Assembly (NCBI GenBank): GCA_009785175.1
Contig: WQWV01000001.1
Coordinates: 124,963 to 163,447, forward strand
Reading direction: 5' to 3'
Origin: Alphaproteobacteria bacterium
Lineage (GTDB): Bacteria > Pseudomonadota > Alphaproteobacteria > Rs-D84 > CACZYB01
Length of the DNA stretch: 38,485 nt
Part shown: positions 13,542 to 21,228 of the stretch, in pieces
How positions within the stretch are numbered: the stretch's first letter is position 1
Layout of the letters: each line of letters starts with the position of its first letter
Position numbers and translations under genes: made by a program
Notes under the pieces: model-generated
The model's database searches: none
What the model was told of the DNA's origin: nothing
The model's input: the letters and a program-made list of their open reading frames with translations, nothing else

Positions 13542-14243
13542 ATGCAACTCAAAATCCCCGAACATTTGGCGGTAATAGCCGACGGCAACGGCCGCTGGGC
13601 CCAAGCCCGTGGAAAATCGCGCATGTATGGGCATACTATGGCGGCTATCGCGCTTGCCCGCCTTCTGCGCGCATGCAGGAAGCATGGAGTAAAAACTTTG
13701 ACCGGCTGGTTCTTCTCGACCGAGAATTGGAATAGGCCTGGGGACGAGGTGGCGCACCTCTTCAAAATGTTCGAGCGCTTTCCAAACACCCAGAAAAAGA
13801 ATTTTATAAAACATAGGATCCGCTTCAGACTTTTGGGCGACCGGTCCTCATTCTCGCCCAAACTCAAAGCAGCCATAGCCGATGTCGAAGAAGCAACGAA
13901 ACGCTTCACCCAATTTCAATTCAACGCAGCCATCAACTATGGCGGCCGCCCGGAAATGGTCCAGGCGATCCAGAATATCATCAAGGCGGGCCTTAATCCC
14001 GAGGATATAACCCAAGACAGTATAAAGGATTTCCTCTATACCGCCGGGCTCCCCGATCCCGACCTTATAGTGCGCACGTCGGGCGAACAAAGACTTTCCG
14101 GCTTCATGCCGTATCAGGGCACATATTCCGAGTTCTACTTCCCGAAATTTCACTTTCCCGATTTTACTGAGGCGCGACTTCTCGAATGCCTGAACGAGTA
14201 TACCAAACGCGACCGCCGTTTCGGGGCGATAAAGGATAAATAA
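13542..14243 (+). CDS. uppS: Undecaprenyl-diphosphate synthase
   Basis: UppS builds the C55 lipid carrier for peptidoglycan and polysaccharide export by cis-condensation of isopentenyl diphosphate. The 233-residue protein has the catalytic motif HLAVIADGNGRWAQ (Asp in DGNGRW), FSTENWNRPGDEV, and RTSGEQRLSGFMPYQGTYSEFYF for pyrophosphate and Mg binding. Small departures from consensus (IADG for IMDG, MPYQ for LLWQ) occur but no key residue is lost. Its stop and the cdsA start are joined as TAAAATG, so translation is coupled. The product would supply the carrier used in envelope glycan assembly. Confidence 0.95.
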   Translation: MQLKIPEHLAVIADGNGRWAQARGKSRMYGHTMAAIALARLLRACRKHGVKTLTGWFFSTENWNRPGDEVAHLFKMFERFPNTQKKNFIKHRIRFRLLGDRSSFSPKLKAAIADVEEATKRFTQFQFNAAINYGGRPEMVQAIQNIIKAGLNPEDITQDSIKDFLYTAGLPDPDLIVRTSGEQRLSGFMPYQGTYSEFYFPKFHFPDFTEARLLECLNEYTKRDRRFGAIKDK

Positions 14244-14244
14244 A

Positions 14245-15021
14245 ATGTTTTCTATTTCCAAATCCCGCATAACTTCTATTGCGATCATGCTGACTATGGC
14301 CACCTGGGCGCTGGTGCTTGGCGGCTGGTGGCTAAAGGGTCTGGTGATGCTATTGGGCGCATTGATGTCATACGAATATAGCAAGATGTTCAAATCAAGC
14401 GTTATCCTCGACACGCTGGCGCTTGGCGCATTGTGGGCGTTCGCCGCGATGTATCCCGCCCGCATACTTGAAATCGCCGCAGGCTTCCTGATGCTCTTCG
14501 GCCTTACCATCATAAGGAACATGGGCAACAAGCACATGGTGCTAAGCTCGATAAGCCCGATATACATAGGCCTTCCGATACTGGCCACGCTGCATATTAT
14601 CGAAACACAGCCGCTTTATATGGTGATCTATATGTTCGTGATAACGATTTCCTCGGACACCGGCGGCATGATGTTCGGCAAGTTTTTCGAGGGGCCCAAG
14701 TTGGCGCCGAAAATAAGCCCCGGCAAGACCTGGAGCGGCTTCTTCGGCGGCATATTCCTGGCCTTCATCTTCGGCACTCTTTTCATGTTCGTGGTATTAT
14801 TCGAGAATAACGCGCATGTTCCCGTGGGCTCGCTCTGGTTCTGGATTTATACAAGCATAGGGCTAAGCGTGGCCTCGGCCGCCGGCGATTTGTTCGAAAG
14901 CAAGCTTAAGCGCGTTGCTGGGGTTAAGGACTCCTCGCGCCTTATCCCCGGCCACGGCGGCGTGCTTGACCGTTTCGACAGCCTATTGGGTGTCGTAAGC
15001 GTCTTCATATTTCTAGTATAG
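14245..15021 (+). CDS. cdsA: Phosphatidate cytidylyltransferase (CDP-diglyceride synthase)
   Basis: CdsA makes CDP-diacylglycerol from phosphatidate and CTP in the inner membrane, the precursor of all phospholipids. The 258-residue protein has about seven hydrophobic segments and the C-terminal signature KLKRVAGVKDSSRLIPGHGGVLDRFDS, which matches the family pattern fully. SSDTGGMMFGKFFEGPKLAPKISPGKTWSG is the other conserved block. Last gene of frr-uppS-cdsA; the next gene (nth) is convergent. No dxr or bamA follows, unlike many proteobacteria. Confidence 0.94.
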   Translation: MFSISKSRITSIAIMLTMATWALVLGGWWLKGLVMLLGALMSYEYSKMFKSSVILDTLALGALWAFAAMYPARILEIAAGFLMLFGLTIIRNMGNKHMVLSSISPIYIGLPILATLHIIETQPLYMVIYMFVITISSDTGGMMFGKFFEGPKLAPKISPGKTWSGFFGGIFLAFIFGTLFMFVVLFENNAHVPVGSLWFWIYTSIGLSVASAAGDLFESKLKRVAGVKDSSRLIPGHGGVLDRFDSLLGVVSVFIFLV

Positions 15022-15083
15022 GGGCGGACGGTTTCATAAGCGGCGCGCATCTTGGGCACTCGCTTATCGAAATGTTGAAGTAT

Positions 15084-15713
15084 CTATAACCCCTTGCACA
15101 ATCCCCTATGCCAAAGTGGACAGGCTTCGCATTTGGGCTTTTTCGCCATACATGTATACCGCCCGAAAAGCACCAACAGGTGCCCTGCGTAAGGGAGCCA
15201 TTTTTTCGGCACGATTTTAAGAAGCTCCTCTTCGATCTTAATAGGATTTTTCGATCCCTTTGGCACGAACCCAAGCCGCCCGGCGACCCTCATCACATGG
15301 GTGTCGACCCCTATGTATGGTGCATCGTAAAGTTCGTTCATAATGACATTAGCCGACTTGCGTCCAAGGCCCGGAAGGGTTTCGATAAGATCCCGCGTCG
15401 CCGGCAATTCGCCCTCAAAATCCCGCTCCAAAATCTCGGACATAGCAATGATATGTTTCGATTTCATATTGAAAAACCCGGTTCTTTTTATGAGTTTTTT
15501 CAACTTTTCTTCACCTAAATCAAGCATTTTCCCGGGCGTATCGGCCACCTTAAAAAGCTCTACCGTAGCAATATTTACGCCCTTGTCAGTAGATTGCGCC
15601 GACAATAAAACCGCTACTGCGAAGGTGTAAGGATTGAAATAATTCAATTCGGATTTGCGATGCCCTATAAAATCGAACAGCGCCTCTAAAATCAAATTTA
15701 CACGATTTTTCAT
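15084..15713 (-). CDS. nth: Endonuclease III (DNA glycosylase/AP lyase)
   Basis: Nth removes oxidised pyrimidines and cuts the abasic site. The ATG at 15713 (MKNRVNLILEALF) is chosen over the track start because a promoter ends 6 bp upstream. 209 residues. LLSAQSTDKGVN, the helix-hairpin-helix LPGLGRKSANVIMNE with the catalytic Lys, and VDTHVMRVAGRLGF with the catalytic Asp are intact. The C-terminal [4Fe-4S] motif is present as C-x6-C-x2-C-x7-C (CMAKKPKCEACPLWHRGLC), two residues longer in the last gap than the usual x5. GGAGGC lies between the -10 box and the ATG, but if transcription starts at the ATG it is not in the mRNA. Confidence 0.94.
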   Translation of the reverse strand: MKNRVNLILEALFDFIGHRKSELNYFNPYTFAVAVLLSAQSTDKGVNIATVELFKVADTPGKMLDLGEEKLKKLIKRTGFFNMKSKHIIAMSEILERDFEGELPATRDLIETLPGLGRKSANVIMNELYDAPYIGVDTHVMRVAGRLGFVPKGSKNPIKIEEELLKIVPKKWLPYAGHLLVLFGRYTCMAKKPKCEACPLWHRGLCKGL

Positions 15714-15719
15714 GCCTCC

Positions 15720-15748
15720 ATTATAACCTTCCACAAATCGGTTTACAA
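15720..15748 (-). promoter_or_regulatory. nth promoter, predicted leaderless
   Basis: On the minus strand TTGTAA (15748-15743), 17 bp, perfect TATAAT (15725-15720), 6 bp, ATG at 15713. Its -35 shares five bases with the -35 of the divergent CYTH promoter. Confidence 0.65.
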
Positions 15749-15770
15749 CCATTTTCAGGTGCCCTATAAT
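15742..15770 (+). promoter_or_regulatory. CYTH gene promoter
   Basis: TTTACA (15742-15747), 17 bp, perfect TATAAT (15765-15770), with AAAGGAG before the ATG at 15790. The -35 overlaps the nth -35 on the other strand. Confidence 0.65.
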
Positions 15771-15789
15771 AGTCCCAAAGGAGCACTAA

Positions 15790-16368
15790 ATGGCACACGA
15801 AAATATCGAAATCGAAGTAAAATTCGCACTGACAAATCCCGACACAGTCATCGCCTGGCTTGAGAAAAACGCCAAGTTCGAATACGAGTCCCGTCAAATC
15901 GACGAATACTTCAACGCACCGCACCGCAACTTTTTCGGCCGCCCGACGGTCGACGATTGGTTAAGGATCCGCGAGGAATCGAACGGCAAAAAATCCGTAA
16001 ACTACAAACACTGGCACCAAACGGTAGGCAATTCAAGCTGGGCCGACGAATGGGAAACCGAAATCGCATCGCCCGCCGACATGCGAAATATCCTCCTTCA
16101 ACTTCAATTCGAGCCGGTAATCAAGGTGGACAAGCGCCGCAAGACGTTCAAACTCGGCGCCACCGAATTCTCGATCGACCAGGTCGAGGGACTAGGCTTT
16201 TTCATCGAGGCCGAATATTGCGGCCCCGCCGCCGACAAGGACGCCATCAAAGTCGAACTGATTGAAAAAATCAAATCCATCGGCGCGGCAATCGGCGAAC
16301 CCGACACCCGCGGCTATCCATACTGGCTTCTTGAACGCAAAGGATATATAAAGCAACAGGAAGGATAG
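15790..16368 (+). CDS. CYTH-domain protein, class IV adenylate cyclase (CyaB)-like
   Basis: A 192-residue CYTH (triphosphate tunnel) protein. The hallmark EIEVKF (ExExK) is at residues 6-11. Further strands carry the expected charged residues: WLRIREESNGKKSVNYKHW, EWETEI, VIKVDKRRKTFKL, FSIDQVEGLGFFIEAEYCG. CYTH enzymes act on triphosphates with divalent metal: thiamine triphosphatase, adenylate cyclase or inorganic triphosphatase. The overall pattern with xYKHW and DQVEGLGxFIE resembles CyaB-type proteins, but substrate cannot be read from sequence. Single gene with a good promoter and Shine-Dalgarno; it ends convergently with the transporter gene. Confidence 0.84.
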   Translation: MAHENIEIEVKFALTNPDTVIAWLEKNAKFEYESRQIDEYFNAPHRNFFGRPTVDDWLRIREESNGKKSVNYKHWHQTVGNSSWADEWETEIASPADMRNILLQLQFEPVIKVDKRRKTFKLGATEFSIDQVEGLGFFIEAEYCGPAADKDAIKVELIEKIKSIGAAIGEPDTRGYPYWLLERKGYIKQQEG

Positions 16369-16385
16369 GGCGCTTGAATAATTCC

Positions 16386-17282
16386 CTACCGCACCAACAT
16401 CACAAGCCCCGCGCACATCAAAATAAAACAGGCAATCTTTTTAATAACCGCCCACCCGCGCAGGTCTTCCTTCGCCCCGCCGAACCCGAACTTTGAAAAC
16501 GCCCATGCGAAGAAAAGGACGAACAGCGGCTGCACGCTCGATATTCCCTCTTTTATGATAAGGGGCAGGGCGCCAAGCGCGAATATGCCCGAAAAGAACG
16601 AGGCGGTCGCCACAAACCCGTAAACCATGAAAAGCCCGATATTGCGCCGAAACCCGTCCCAATTTTCCCGCGCTAACCGCCCGCCGTATGGCGTGGTAAA
16701 GGATATTCCGGACAATAGCAGAAGCAGTGCTTGGTAATAAAACACCGTATTGAACCAGCCTATGTCCCGGACAATCGTCGCGTTAAGCAATACCCATGTC
16801 GAATAAATCGCCGCCACCCCCATCATAAGCCAGAACCCCTGCCCGAACTTGACCTTTCCGACCTCGTCTGTTTCAAGCGCGATTGAGGACGCCACGATGA
16901 TTAAAAACCCGGCCACCGCGGCCATGGACAACGACTCGTTGAACACGATGGCTCCGACGAAAGGTATGCTTGCCGCGCCAAGGTTCCAAAACGCCTGGGA
17001 TATGGACGCGTCGATGAAGCGCAAAGCCCTAAGGAATAACATCATGATTGCTATGTCAAGCGCTATGGCGAGCAGCATCAGTCCGATATAGACGAAGTCG
17101 ATTGCGTCCGGCCGCCCGAATATTATCAATAATATGGGAAGCGTTATAATGGTCAATGCCTTGGTGTATAGTAATTGCGCAAGCCTGCTTTTGAATATTC
17201 CGTTGGTAAGCCGGCTGTGGAACACGTCGCAGAACGCGCTTGCGAATGGTTGGATAAATGCGATGAATATAGCGGTGAACAT
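16386..17282 (-). CDS. EamA/DMT-family transporter
   Basis: The track start (17378) reads into a repeat. The ATG at 17282 (MFTAIFIAFIQPFASAFCDVF) lies 6 bp after a -10 box and begins in the first membrane helix. The resulting 298-residue protein has about ten hydrophobic segments in two similar halves, typical of drug/metabolite transporters. ALRFIDASISQAFWNLGAASIPFVGAIVFNE and ALGALPLIIKEGISSVQPLFVLFFAWAF are the paired EamA-like conserved blocks. Substrate unknown. No Shine-Dalgarno is present. It is convergent with the CYTH gene, and the downstream strand holds a GC-rich repeat and dnaG. Confidence 0.82.
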   Translation of the reverse strand: MFTAIFIAFIQPFASAFCDVFHSRLTNGIFKSRLAQLLYTKALTIITLPILLIIFGRPDAIDFVYIGLMLLAIALDIAIMMLFLRALRFIDASISQAFWNLGAASIPFVGAIVFNESLSMAAVAGFLIIVASSIALETDEVGKVKFGQGFWLMMGVAAIYSTWVLLNATIVRDIGWFNTVFYYQALLLLLSGISFTTPYGGRLARENWDGFRRNIGLFMVYGFVATASFFSGIFALGALPLIIKEGISSVQPLFVLFFAWAFSKFGFGGAKEDLRGWAVIKKIACFILMCAGLVMLVR

Positions 17283-17288
17283 TGTTTG

Positions 17289-17317
17289 AATATACCCCGC
17301 GTATAAGCATATTGCAA
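17289..17317 (-). promoter_or_regulatory. EamA gene promoter, predicted leaderless
   Basis: On the minus strand TTGCAA (17317-17312), 17 bp, TATATT (17294-17289), 6 bp, ATG at 17282. This fixes the start codon well inside the longest ORF. Confidence 0.65.
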
Positions 17318-17337
17318 TAGGGTAGTTTTTGTCCTTC

Positions 17338-17447
17338 AGCGAGCGTAGCGAGCCAAAGCGCGCACAACGCCGCCCCACGCCGCAAGTCCGCCGTAGCCTT
17401 GGCGGGTGTGGAAGGTGGGCACGCTACTTTGCAGAGCGCAGCGAGGG
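17338..17447. repeat. GC-rich repeat R1 (degenerate copy)
   Basis: CAGCGAGCGTAGCGAGCC followed by GCGCGCACAACGCCGCCCC resembles the element at 38398-38440 (CAGCGAGC, then GCGCGCACCACGCCGCCCCC). A related AGAGCGCAGCGAG lies at the far end, near 17436. It fills the gap between the dnaG stop and the EamA promoter. I see no coding potential here beyond chance ORFs. Confidence 0.6.
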
Positions 17448-17461
17448 ACTTTCGGTTGAGT

Positions 17462-19213
17462 TTATACTACTATCTCCGCAATCGCGGCCTCTACCTTCTC
17501 GATCTCGGCGCGTAGCACCTTTATGCGGGCGTTAAGTTCCGACTGTTCCCCCTCGCATGACGCGGCTACCATCTTGCGGCTAAGCTCCTCGATTTCGGCG
17601 CGCAACACTTCGCGGGAAATAGCAAGCGCCTTTTCGCGTATTATGTTCTCGGCAGTTTCGGGTTTAGCCACAAGTGCTCCGTATTCGAACGCCAAAGCCT
17701 CCGCCGGCACGAAACCCTTCGCCGCCAAAAGCTCGCTAAGCGTGTCCCGCGTATGAGGTCGCGCCCGGGTTTCGCCCACAATAAAATCCAAAATCTTCTT
17801 GAATTTTGCATCGCAGAGCACAATGGAAAATCCATCTTCGACCAGTTTTGCAAGCTTCATGGGATAGGCGCACGCGAAGGCAAGCACCATTCGCTCGTTC
17901 GCATTTTCCGGGGTCTTCTTGGGCGCTATGACCGGCGCGGCTACGGCAATCCTACCGAACTCTTTCTTCATGCGTTTTTTGAAATCGTCAAGATAAAGAG
18001 CTCGCACCGACTCGTCCCTAATTCCACCCAAAATTTTCAAAACATCTGCGTTTAAGCCGGCTTTTTGCTCGGGCGTTTTAACAATTCGACCCTCAAGCAA
18101 CGAGTTCCATACCACATCGGACAACGGCAAAGCCCGTCCGAATTCTTCATTCAACTTCTCCGCCCCGAACATATTCAAAAACTCGTCCGGGTCCTTCGCA
18201 CCCGACAATAGGCAGAAGCGAAGCGACTTCCCGGCCTTCAAAATCGGAAGCGCCCGCATGGCGGCACGAACGGCGGCACCCCGACCGGCGGTATCGTTGT
18301 CCATACACAAAATCGGCTCGTCGCAGATGCGCCACAACATCTCGATCTGAGTTTCGGTCATGGCGGTGCCCAATGGGGCGACCGCACTATCGAACCCGAA
18401 CTTGTGCAAAGATATTGTATCCATATACCCCTCGCACGCGATTATGGGCTTGTCCACCGAAACGTTCGCGCGCGCAATCGCCAAAGCGTAAAGATTCGCC
18501 CCCTTGTTGAACACTATGCTCTCTGGCGAGTTAAGATACTTCGGTTCGCCCTGATCAAGAACGCGCCCGCCGAACGCCACCACACGCCCGCGCGGGTCGG
18601 TGATCGAAAACATAACGCGTCCGCGGAAATAGTCGTAAATCGAGCCGTCCTTCTCTGACTTCTTACAAAGCCCCGCGGCAAGCATCTGTTCTGGCGCCAC
18701 TCCCTTGTTAAGCAAGGATTTATATAGGCGATTTCCCGCCGGGGCGAACCCAAGCTTGAACCGAGCGATGATTTCGTCGTCAAGCCCGCGCCGACGCAAA
18801 TAGCTAAGCGCCTCTGCCCCCTCGTCCTCGAACAAAACCTTCTGGTAAAACTCGCCGGCCATAGCAAGCACGTCGTAAATCGTCTTCGATTGCTCCGCCC
18901 GCTTCGCCTCCGCCGCGCTGAATTTGGGCATTTCAAGCCCCGCCTCGGCGGCAAGCTTTTCGATGGCTTCGGGAAAGCTCATGCGCTGGTGCTGCATTAC
19001 GAAGTCGATCGCCGTGCCGTGCGCGCCGCAACCGAAGCAGTGATAGAACCCCTTGGCCTCGCTAACCGAAAACGACGGAGTCTTCTCTTTGTGGAACGGA
19101 CAGCAGCCCCAATGGGTCGCACCTTTTTGGTGCAAAGGCACGTATCGTGAAACAACTTCCACGACCGAAAGCTTGGCCTTGAGTAAATCGATGAATTCGC
19201 GCGAGATTGCCAT
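17462..19213 (-). CDS. dnaG: DNA primase
   Basis: DnaG makes RNA primers for replication. The ATG at 19213 (MAISREFIDLLKAKL) is chosen because a promoter ends 6 bp upstream; the track adds 7 residues. 583 residues, near E. coli DnaG (581). The zinc-binding domain is intact (WGCCPFHKEKTPSFSV, YHCFGCGAHG), as are the RNA-polymerase basic motif region (FRGRVMFSITDPRGRVVAFGGRVL), the TOPRIM motif IIACEGYMDTI and CMDNDTAGRGA. The C-terminal helicase-binding part is divergent, as usual. It is not followed by rpoD, unlike the common rpsU-dnaG-rpoD operon, so its control is separate here. Confidence 0.95.
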   Translation of the reverse strand: MAISREFIDLLKAKLSVVEVVSRYVPLHQKGATHWGCCPFHKEKTPSFSVSEAKGFYHCFGCGAHGTAIDFVMQHQRMSFPEAIEKLAAEAGLEMPKFSAAEAKRAEQSKTIYDVLAMAGEFYQKVLFEDEGAEALSYLRRRGLDDEIIARFKLGFAPAGNRLYKSLLNKGVAPEQMLAAGLCKKSEKDGSIYDYFRGRVMFSITDPRGRVVAFGGRVLDQGEPKYLNSPESIVFNKGANLYALAIARANVSVDKPIIACEGYMDTISLHKFGFDSAVAPLGTAMTETQIEMLWRICDEPILCMDNDTAGRGAAVRAAMRALPILKAGKSLRFCLLSGAKDPDEFLNMFGAEKLNEEFGRALPLSDVVWNSLLEGRIVKTPEQKAGLNADVLKILGGIRDESVRALYLDDFKKRMKKEFGRIAVAAPVIAPKKTPENANERMVLAFACAYPMKLAKLVEDGFSIVLCDAKFKKILDFIVGETRARPHTRDTLSELLAAKGFVPAEALAFEYGALVAKPETAENIIREKALAISREVLRAEIEELSRKMVAASCEGEQSELNARIKVLRAEIEKVEAAIAEIVV

Positions 19214-19219
19214 GCGGCA

Positions 19220-19248
19220 ACGATACAACCCCATCGCGTGTTTTTCAA
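19220..19248 (-). promoter_or_regulatory. dnaG promoter, predicted leaderless
   Basis: On the minus strand TTGAAA (19248-19243), 17 bp, TATCGT (19225-19220), 6 bp, ATG at 19213. No Shine-Dalgarno lies in this gap. Confidence 0.6.
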
Positions 19249-19259
19249 CTAAAATACGC

Positions 19260-19287
19260 TTGACAAATATAACATTAAGACTATAAT
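19260..19287 (+). promoter_or_regulatory. Consensus promoter of ORF 19316
   Basis: TTGACA (19260-19265), 16 bp, TATAAT (19282-19287): both hexamers are perfect sigma-70 consensus. The start site about 19294 leaves a roughly 22-nt leader with AAGGA before the ATG. One of the two perfect TTGACA/TATAAT pairs I found in the window (the other is the C9-spacer promoter). Confidence 0.75.
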
Positions 19288-19315
19288 CACCCCAATCTTA
19301 AATATAAGGATTAAT

Positions 19316-19612
19316 ATGAATACTATGGACAGCGCGCAAGCCTTAAGAAATCTTAACAACGCTAAGAAAGATTTCGACGCAATAGAAGCTCTTTTGTTTG
19401 TTTCTATTCTAAAAGGCCAGGAAGCGCAAATTGCAAAAGAGAAAACGAATTCTGTAAAATCAGCGTTAGCCTGCGCCGCGATAGATGTGGAAATTGCAGG
19501 GCTAAGAAAAGGGTTTAACCTTGCCGAGGATCGTGTTCGCACGGCTCGCAATGAATACTTGGCGATCATCGACCCTTTTTACGCACCCAATGTAAAATCG
19601 AAAAAGCGCTAA
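19316..19612 (+). CDS. Small helical hypothetical protein, 98 aa
   Basis: I do not recognise this 98-residue protein. It appears almost wholly alpha-helical with heptad-like spacing (SAQALRNLNNAKKDFDAIEALL, AEDRVRTARNEYLAII), ending in a basic tail (VKSKKR). A short hydrophobic stretch (SVKSALACAAIDVEIAGL) is too polar for a clear membrane span. A perfect-consensus promoter and AAGGA suggest strong expression. It lies divergently from dnaG and 18 bp before a kinase-like gene. Confidence 0.6.
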   Translation: MNTMDSAQALRNLNNAKKDFDAIEALLFVSILKGQEAQIAKEKTNSVKSALACAAIDVEIAGLRKGFNLAEDRVRTARNEYLAIIDPFYAPNVKSKKR

Positions 19613-19630
19613 TCGCAACCACGGCCCGCC

Positions 19631-20497
19631 ATGAAAGCCGATTTCATTCATTTCAATTCCACGCCCGGCGAAAAGCTTAATGCCGGCTCTGTAAAGCTTG
19701 ATGACTGCTCCCACGACTTCGTTTATCCGGACGGCTATACGCCCGTGGAAAACTCCCTCCTTGGACGCCCCGGCGGCACTTCCGCGGTAAGCGTCGTGAT
19801 AAACAATTCCGACGGCCGGGAGTATGCCATAAAAACTCCGCATAGGGATATGTTATTCGGCATGGGGGAGGGTAGAAGCCTAAGTTGGAATCTTGCCCAA
19901 TCCGCCGAAATTTTCGCCTCGATGTGTCTTGCCGATTTCAAGGGCGACGCGCGCATAGCCCGCATTCACAAGGCCGGCGAAAATTATATTATCAAGGACA
20001 AGTTCGATAATCTGCGCCCGTTCAACGATTTCTCGTTTTCGGCGGATGTCCTGCGCTCGATATGTCGCCAACTTGCCGAATACCTTTGCTTCATACATTT
20101 CCCAAGCGGCGACAAGGGCCCGCTGCTTGCCGATTACGCGGCTCGTATTAAACATAGTCCCGAGGCGAAGAATCCCAACTGCTGCGCCGAGGGATTTTAT
20201 TGTATCCTCGACATGCATTTGGAAACCATGGATCCGGGGTCGGTCAAAGCCCTTGCCGAGATCCTGGATTTCGAGGAAACGAACCCCTGCGTTTCGCATA
20301 ACGATTGGGATCCCGTCAATATCAAGGTATCGCCCGATGACAAGGCCTGCCTTTACGACTTCGGCACGACCAAGCTCGGCGGCCGCCTCTACGACATCAC
20401 CGAATTTTGCGAAGACCAAAGCCATCATGTGAAAAGGCTTACGCTTCATAACTATATCGACATCTATAACGAAAAATACAAGGGCAGGGCGGTTTAG
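19631..20497 (+). CDS. Protein-kinase-fold (APH-like) phosphotransferase
   Basis: A 288-residue protein with the kinase-like core of aminoglycoside/choline phosphotransferases. A glycine-rich loop GRPGGTSAVSVV (about residues 45-56) and YAIKTP (Lys68) form the N-lobe. The catalytic loop HNDWDPVN has H223, D225 and N230 in the Brenner HxDxxxxN spacing, and the metal-binding LYDFGTTKLGGRLYDI has Asp243. All catalytic residues are present, so it should transfer phosphate from ATP to a small molecule or protein; the acceptor is unknown. No Shine-Dalgarno is evident before the ATG. It probably shares the strong promoter of the preceding small gene. Its end is 5 bp from the convergent small membrane gene. 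Confidence 0.7.
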   Translation: MKADFIHFNSTPGEKLNAGSVKLDDCSHDFVYPDGYTPVENSLLGRPGGTSAVSVVINNSDGREYAIKTPHRDMLFGMGEGRSLSWNLAQSAEIFASMCLADFKGDARIARIHKAGENYIIKDKFDNLRPFNDFSFSADVLRSICRQLAEYLCFIHFPSGDKGPLLADYAARIKHSPEAKNPNCCAEGFYCILDMHLETMDPGSVKALAEILDFEETNPCVSHNDWDPVNIKVSPDDKACLYDFGTTKLGGRLYDITEFCEDQSHHVKRLTLHNYIDIYNEKYKGRAV

Positions 20498-20501
20498 CCG
20501 A

Positions 20502-20708
20502 CTACCTTCTCACCGTCGGCCGCGTCTGCTCGAGTTTTGCCACGACTTCGGTCTGTTTCACCGGCATCTGCCATACGGCAAGGAATACTAGAAGCGCGCC
20601 GCCAAGCACCATTAAAATCTTGCGTCGCGTTGCCGCAGAATGCCGTTTGGAGCCGCTTGACCCAAGCGTTCCCATAAGACCTGTCCTAACTCCCATGAAC
20701 CTTGCCAT
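20502..20708 (-). CDS. Small single-span membrane protein
   Basis: A 68-codon frame with a basic N-terminal part (about residues 1-30, GSKRHSAATRRK) and one hydrophobic segment (ILMVLGGALLVFLAVWQMP), predicting an N-in single-pass membrane protein with a short exported tail. AGGAGAG precedes the ATG, and the gene follows secB by 8 bp, so it is likely co-transcribed with it. Not recognised as a known family; small size and good start support it as real. Confidence 0.6.
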   Translation of the reverse strand: MARFMGVRTGLMGTLGSSGSKRHSAATRRKILMVLGGALLVFLAVWQMPVKQTEVVAKLEQTRPTVRR

Positions 20709-20716
20709 TTGCTCTC

Positions 20717-21145
20717 CTATACCTTTGATAAGTCTTGCGCGTTGAAATCTATCGTCTGCAACACTATAGGGCTGATCCCGGACGCCGCTGTCATCTGCAT
20801 AACAAAAACCCGCACAAATGGGAATATCTGCTCGGGCACGCGCTTGAAAAGGATTTCCTTCTCGCGCTCGCCCGCGGCCGCACCAAGCGATACAAGCGCG
20901 CGGTAGTCGATTTCCAGGATATAGATCACCTTGTCGTTTTTCTTGCGCGTAATTTTTATTATCATACCCACAAGCCGCACTCCCTGGTCATTAAGGCGGT
21001 TCGCACTTATCGAGAAGCCCACGTCGATATCGCTTCCGGTCTCGGGGTTATCGGCGAATATTCCTGGAGCGTTCGGCATTTCGAACGACGAGTCGGCGAC
21101 ATATTGCGCAAGTATGGTGAAATCCTGACCTTTTATTTCTGGCAT
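20717..21145 (-). CDS. secB: Protein-export chaperone SecB
   Basis: SecB holds preproteins unfolded and hands them to SecA. The 142-residue protein has the family pattern: FTILAQYVADSSFEMPNAP near the start, DIDVGFSISANRL, YILEIDYRALVSL and the C-terminal LFKRVPEQIFPFVRVFVMQMTAASGISPIVLQTIDF, close to the universal FPFAR..I....R..G..P..L.P.dF block. The start has GGGAAAAGG upstream. It is divergent from the tim44-like gene, an arrangement common in Alphaproteobacteria, which supports the taxonomic reading. Confidence 0.95.
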   Translation of the reverse strand: MPEIKGQDFTILAQYVADSSFEMPNAPGIFADNPETGSDIDVGFSISANRLNDQGVRLVGMIIKITRKKNDKVIYILEIDYRALVSLGAAAGEREKEILFKRVPEQIFPFVRVFVMQMTAASGISPIVLQTIDFNAQDLSKV

Positions 21146-21157
21146 TTGCCTTTTCCC

Positions 21158-21206
21158 TTGAAATTCCTATCGATACGATATTATAATGGGGCGCGAAGGA
21201 TATCAA
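21158..21206. promoter_or_regulatory. Overlapping divergent promoters of secB and tim44-parE
   Basis: The palindromic ATTATAAT serves as -10 in both directions. Plus strand: TTGAAA (21158-21163), 18 bp, TATAAT (21182-21187). Minus strand: TTGATA (21206-21201), 15 bp, TATAAT (21185-21180). Both genes therefore share one -10 core and should be mutually exclusive or co-regulated. Confidence 0.55.
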
Positions 21207-21228
21207 GTTTTATTTTAAGGGGGAGCCG

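Noticed and set aside
17283-17378. N-terminal extension of the EamA ORF
   Set aside because: It crosses the promoter and a GC-rich repeat; the ATG at 17282 begins the first membrane helix 6 bp after the -10.
17338-17447. Possible CRISPR or tandem array in the GC-rich stretch
   Set aside because: No regular repeat-spacer periodicity; the pieces match the dispersed R-type repeat instead.
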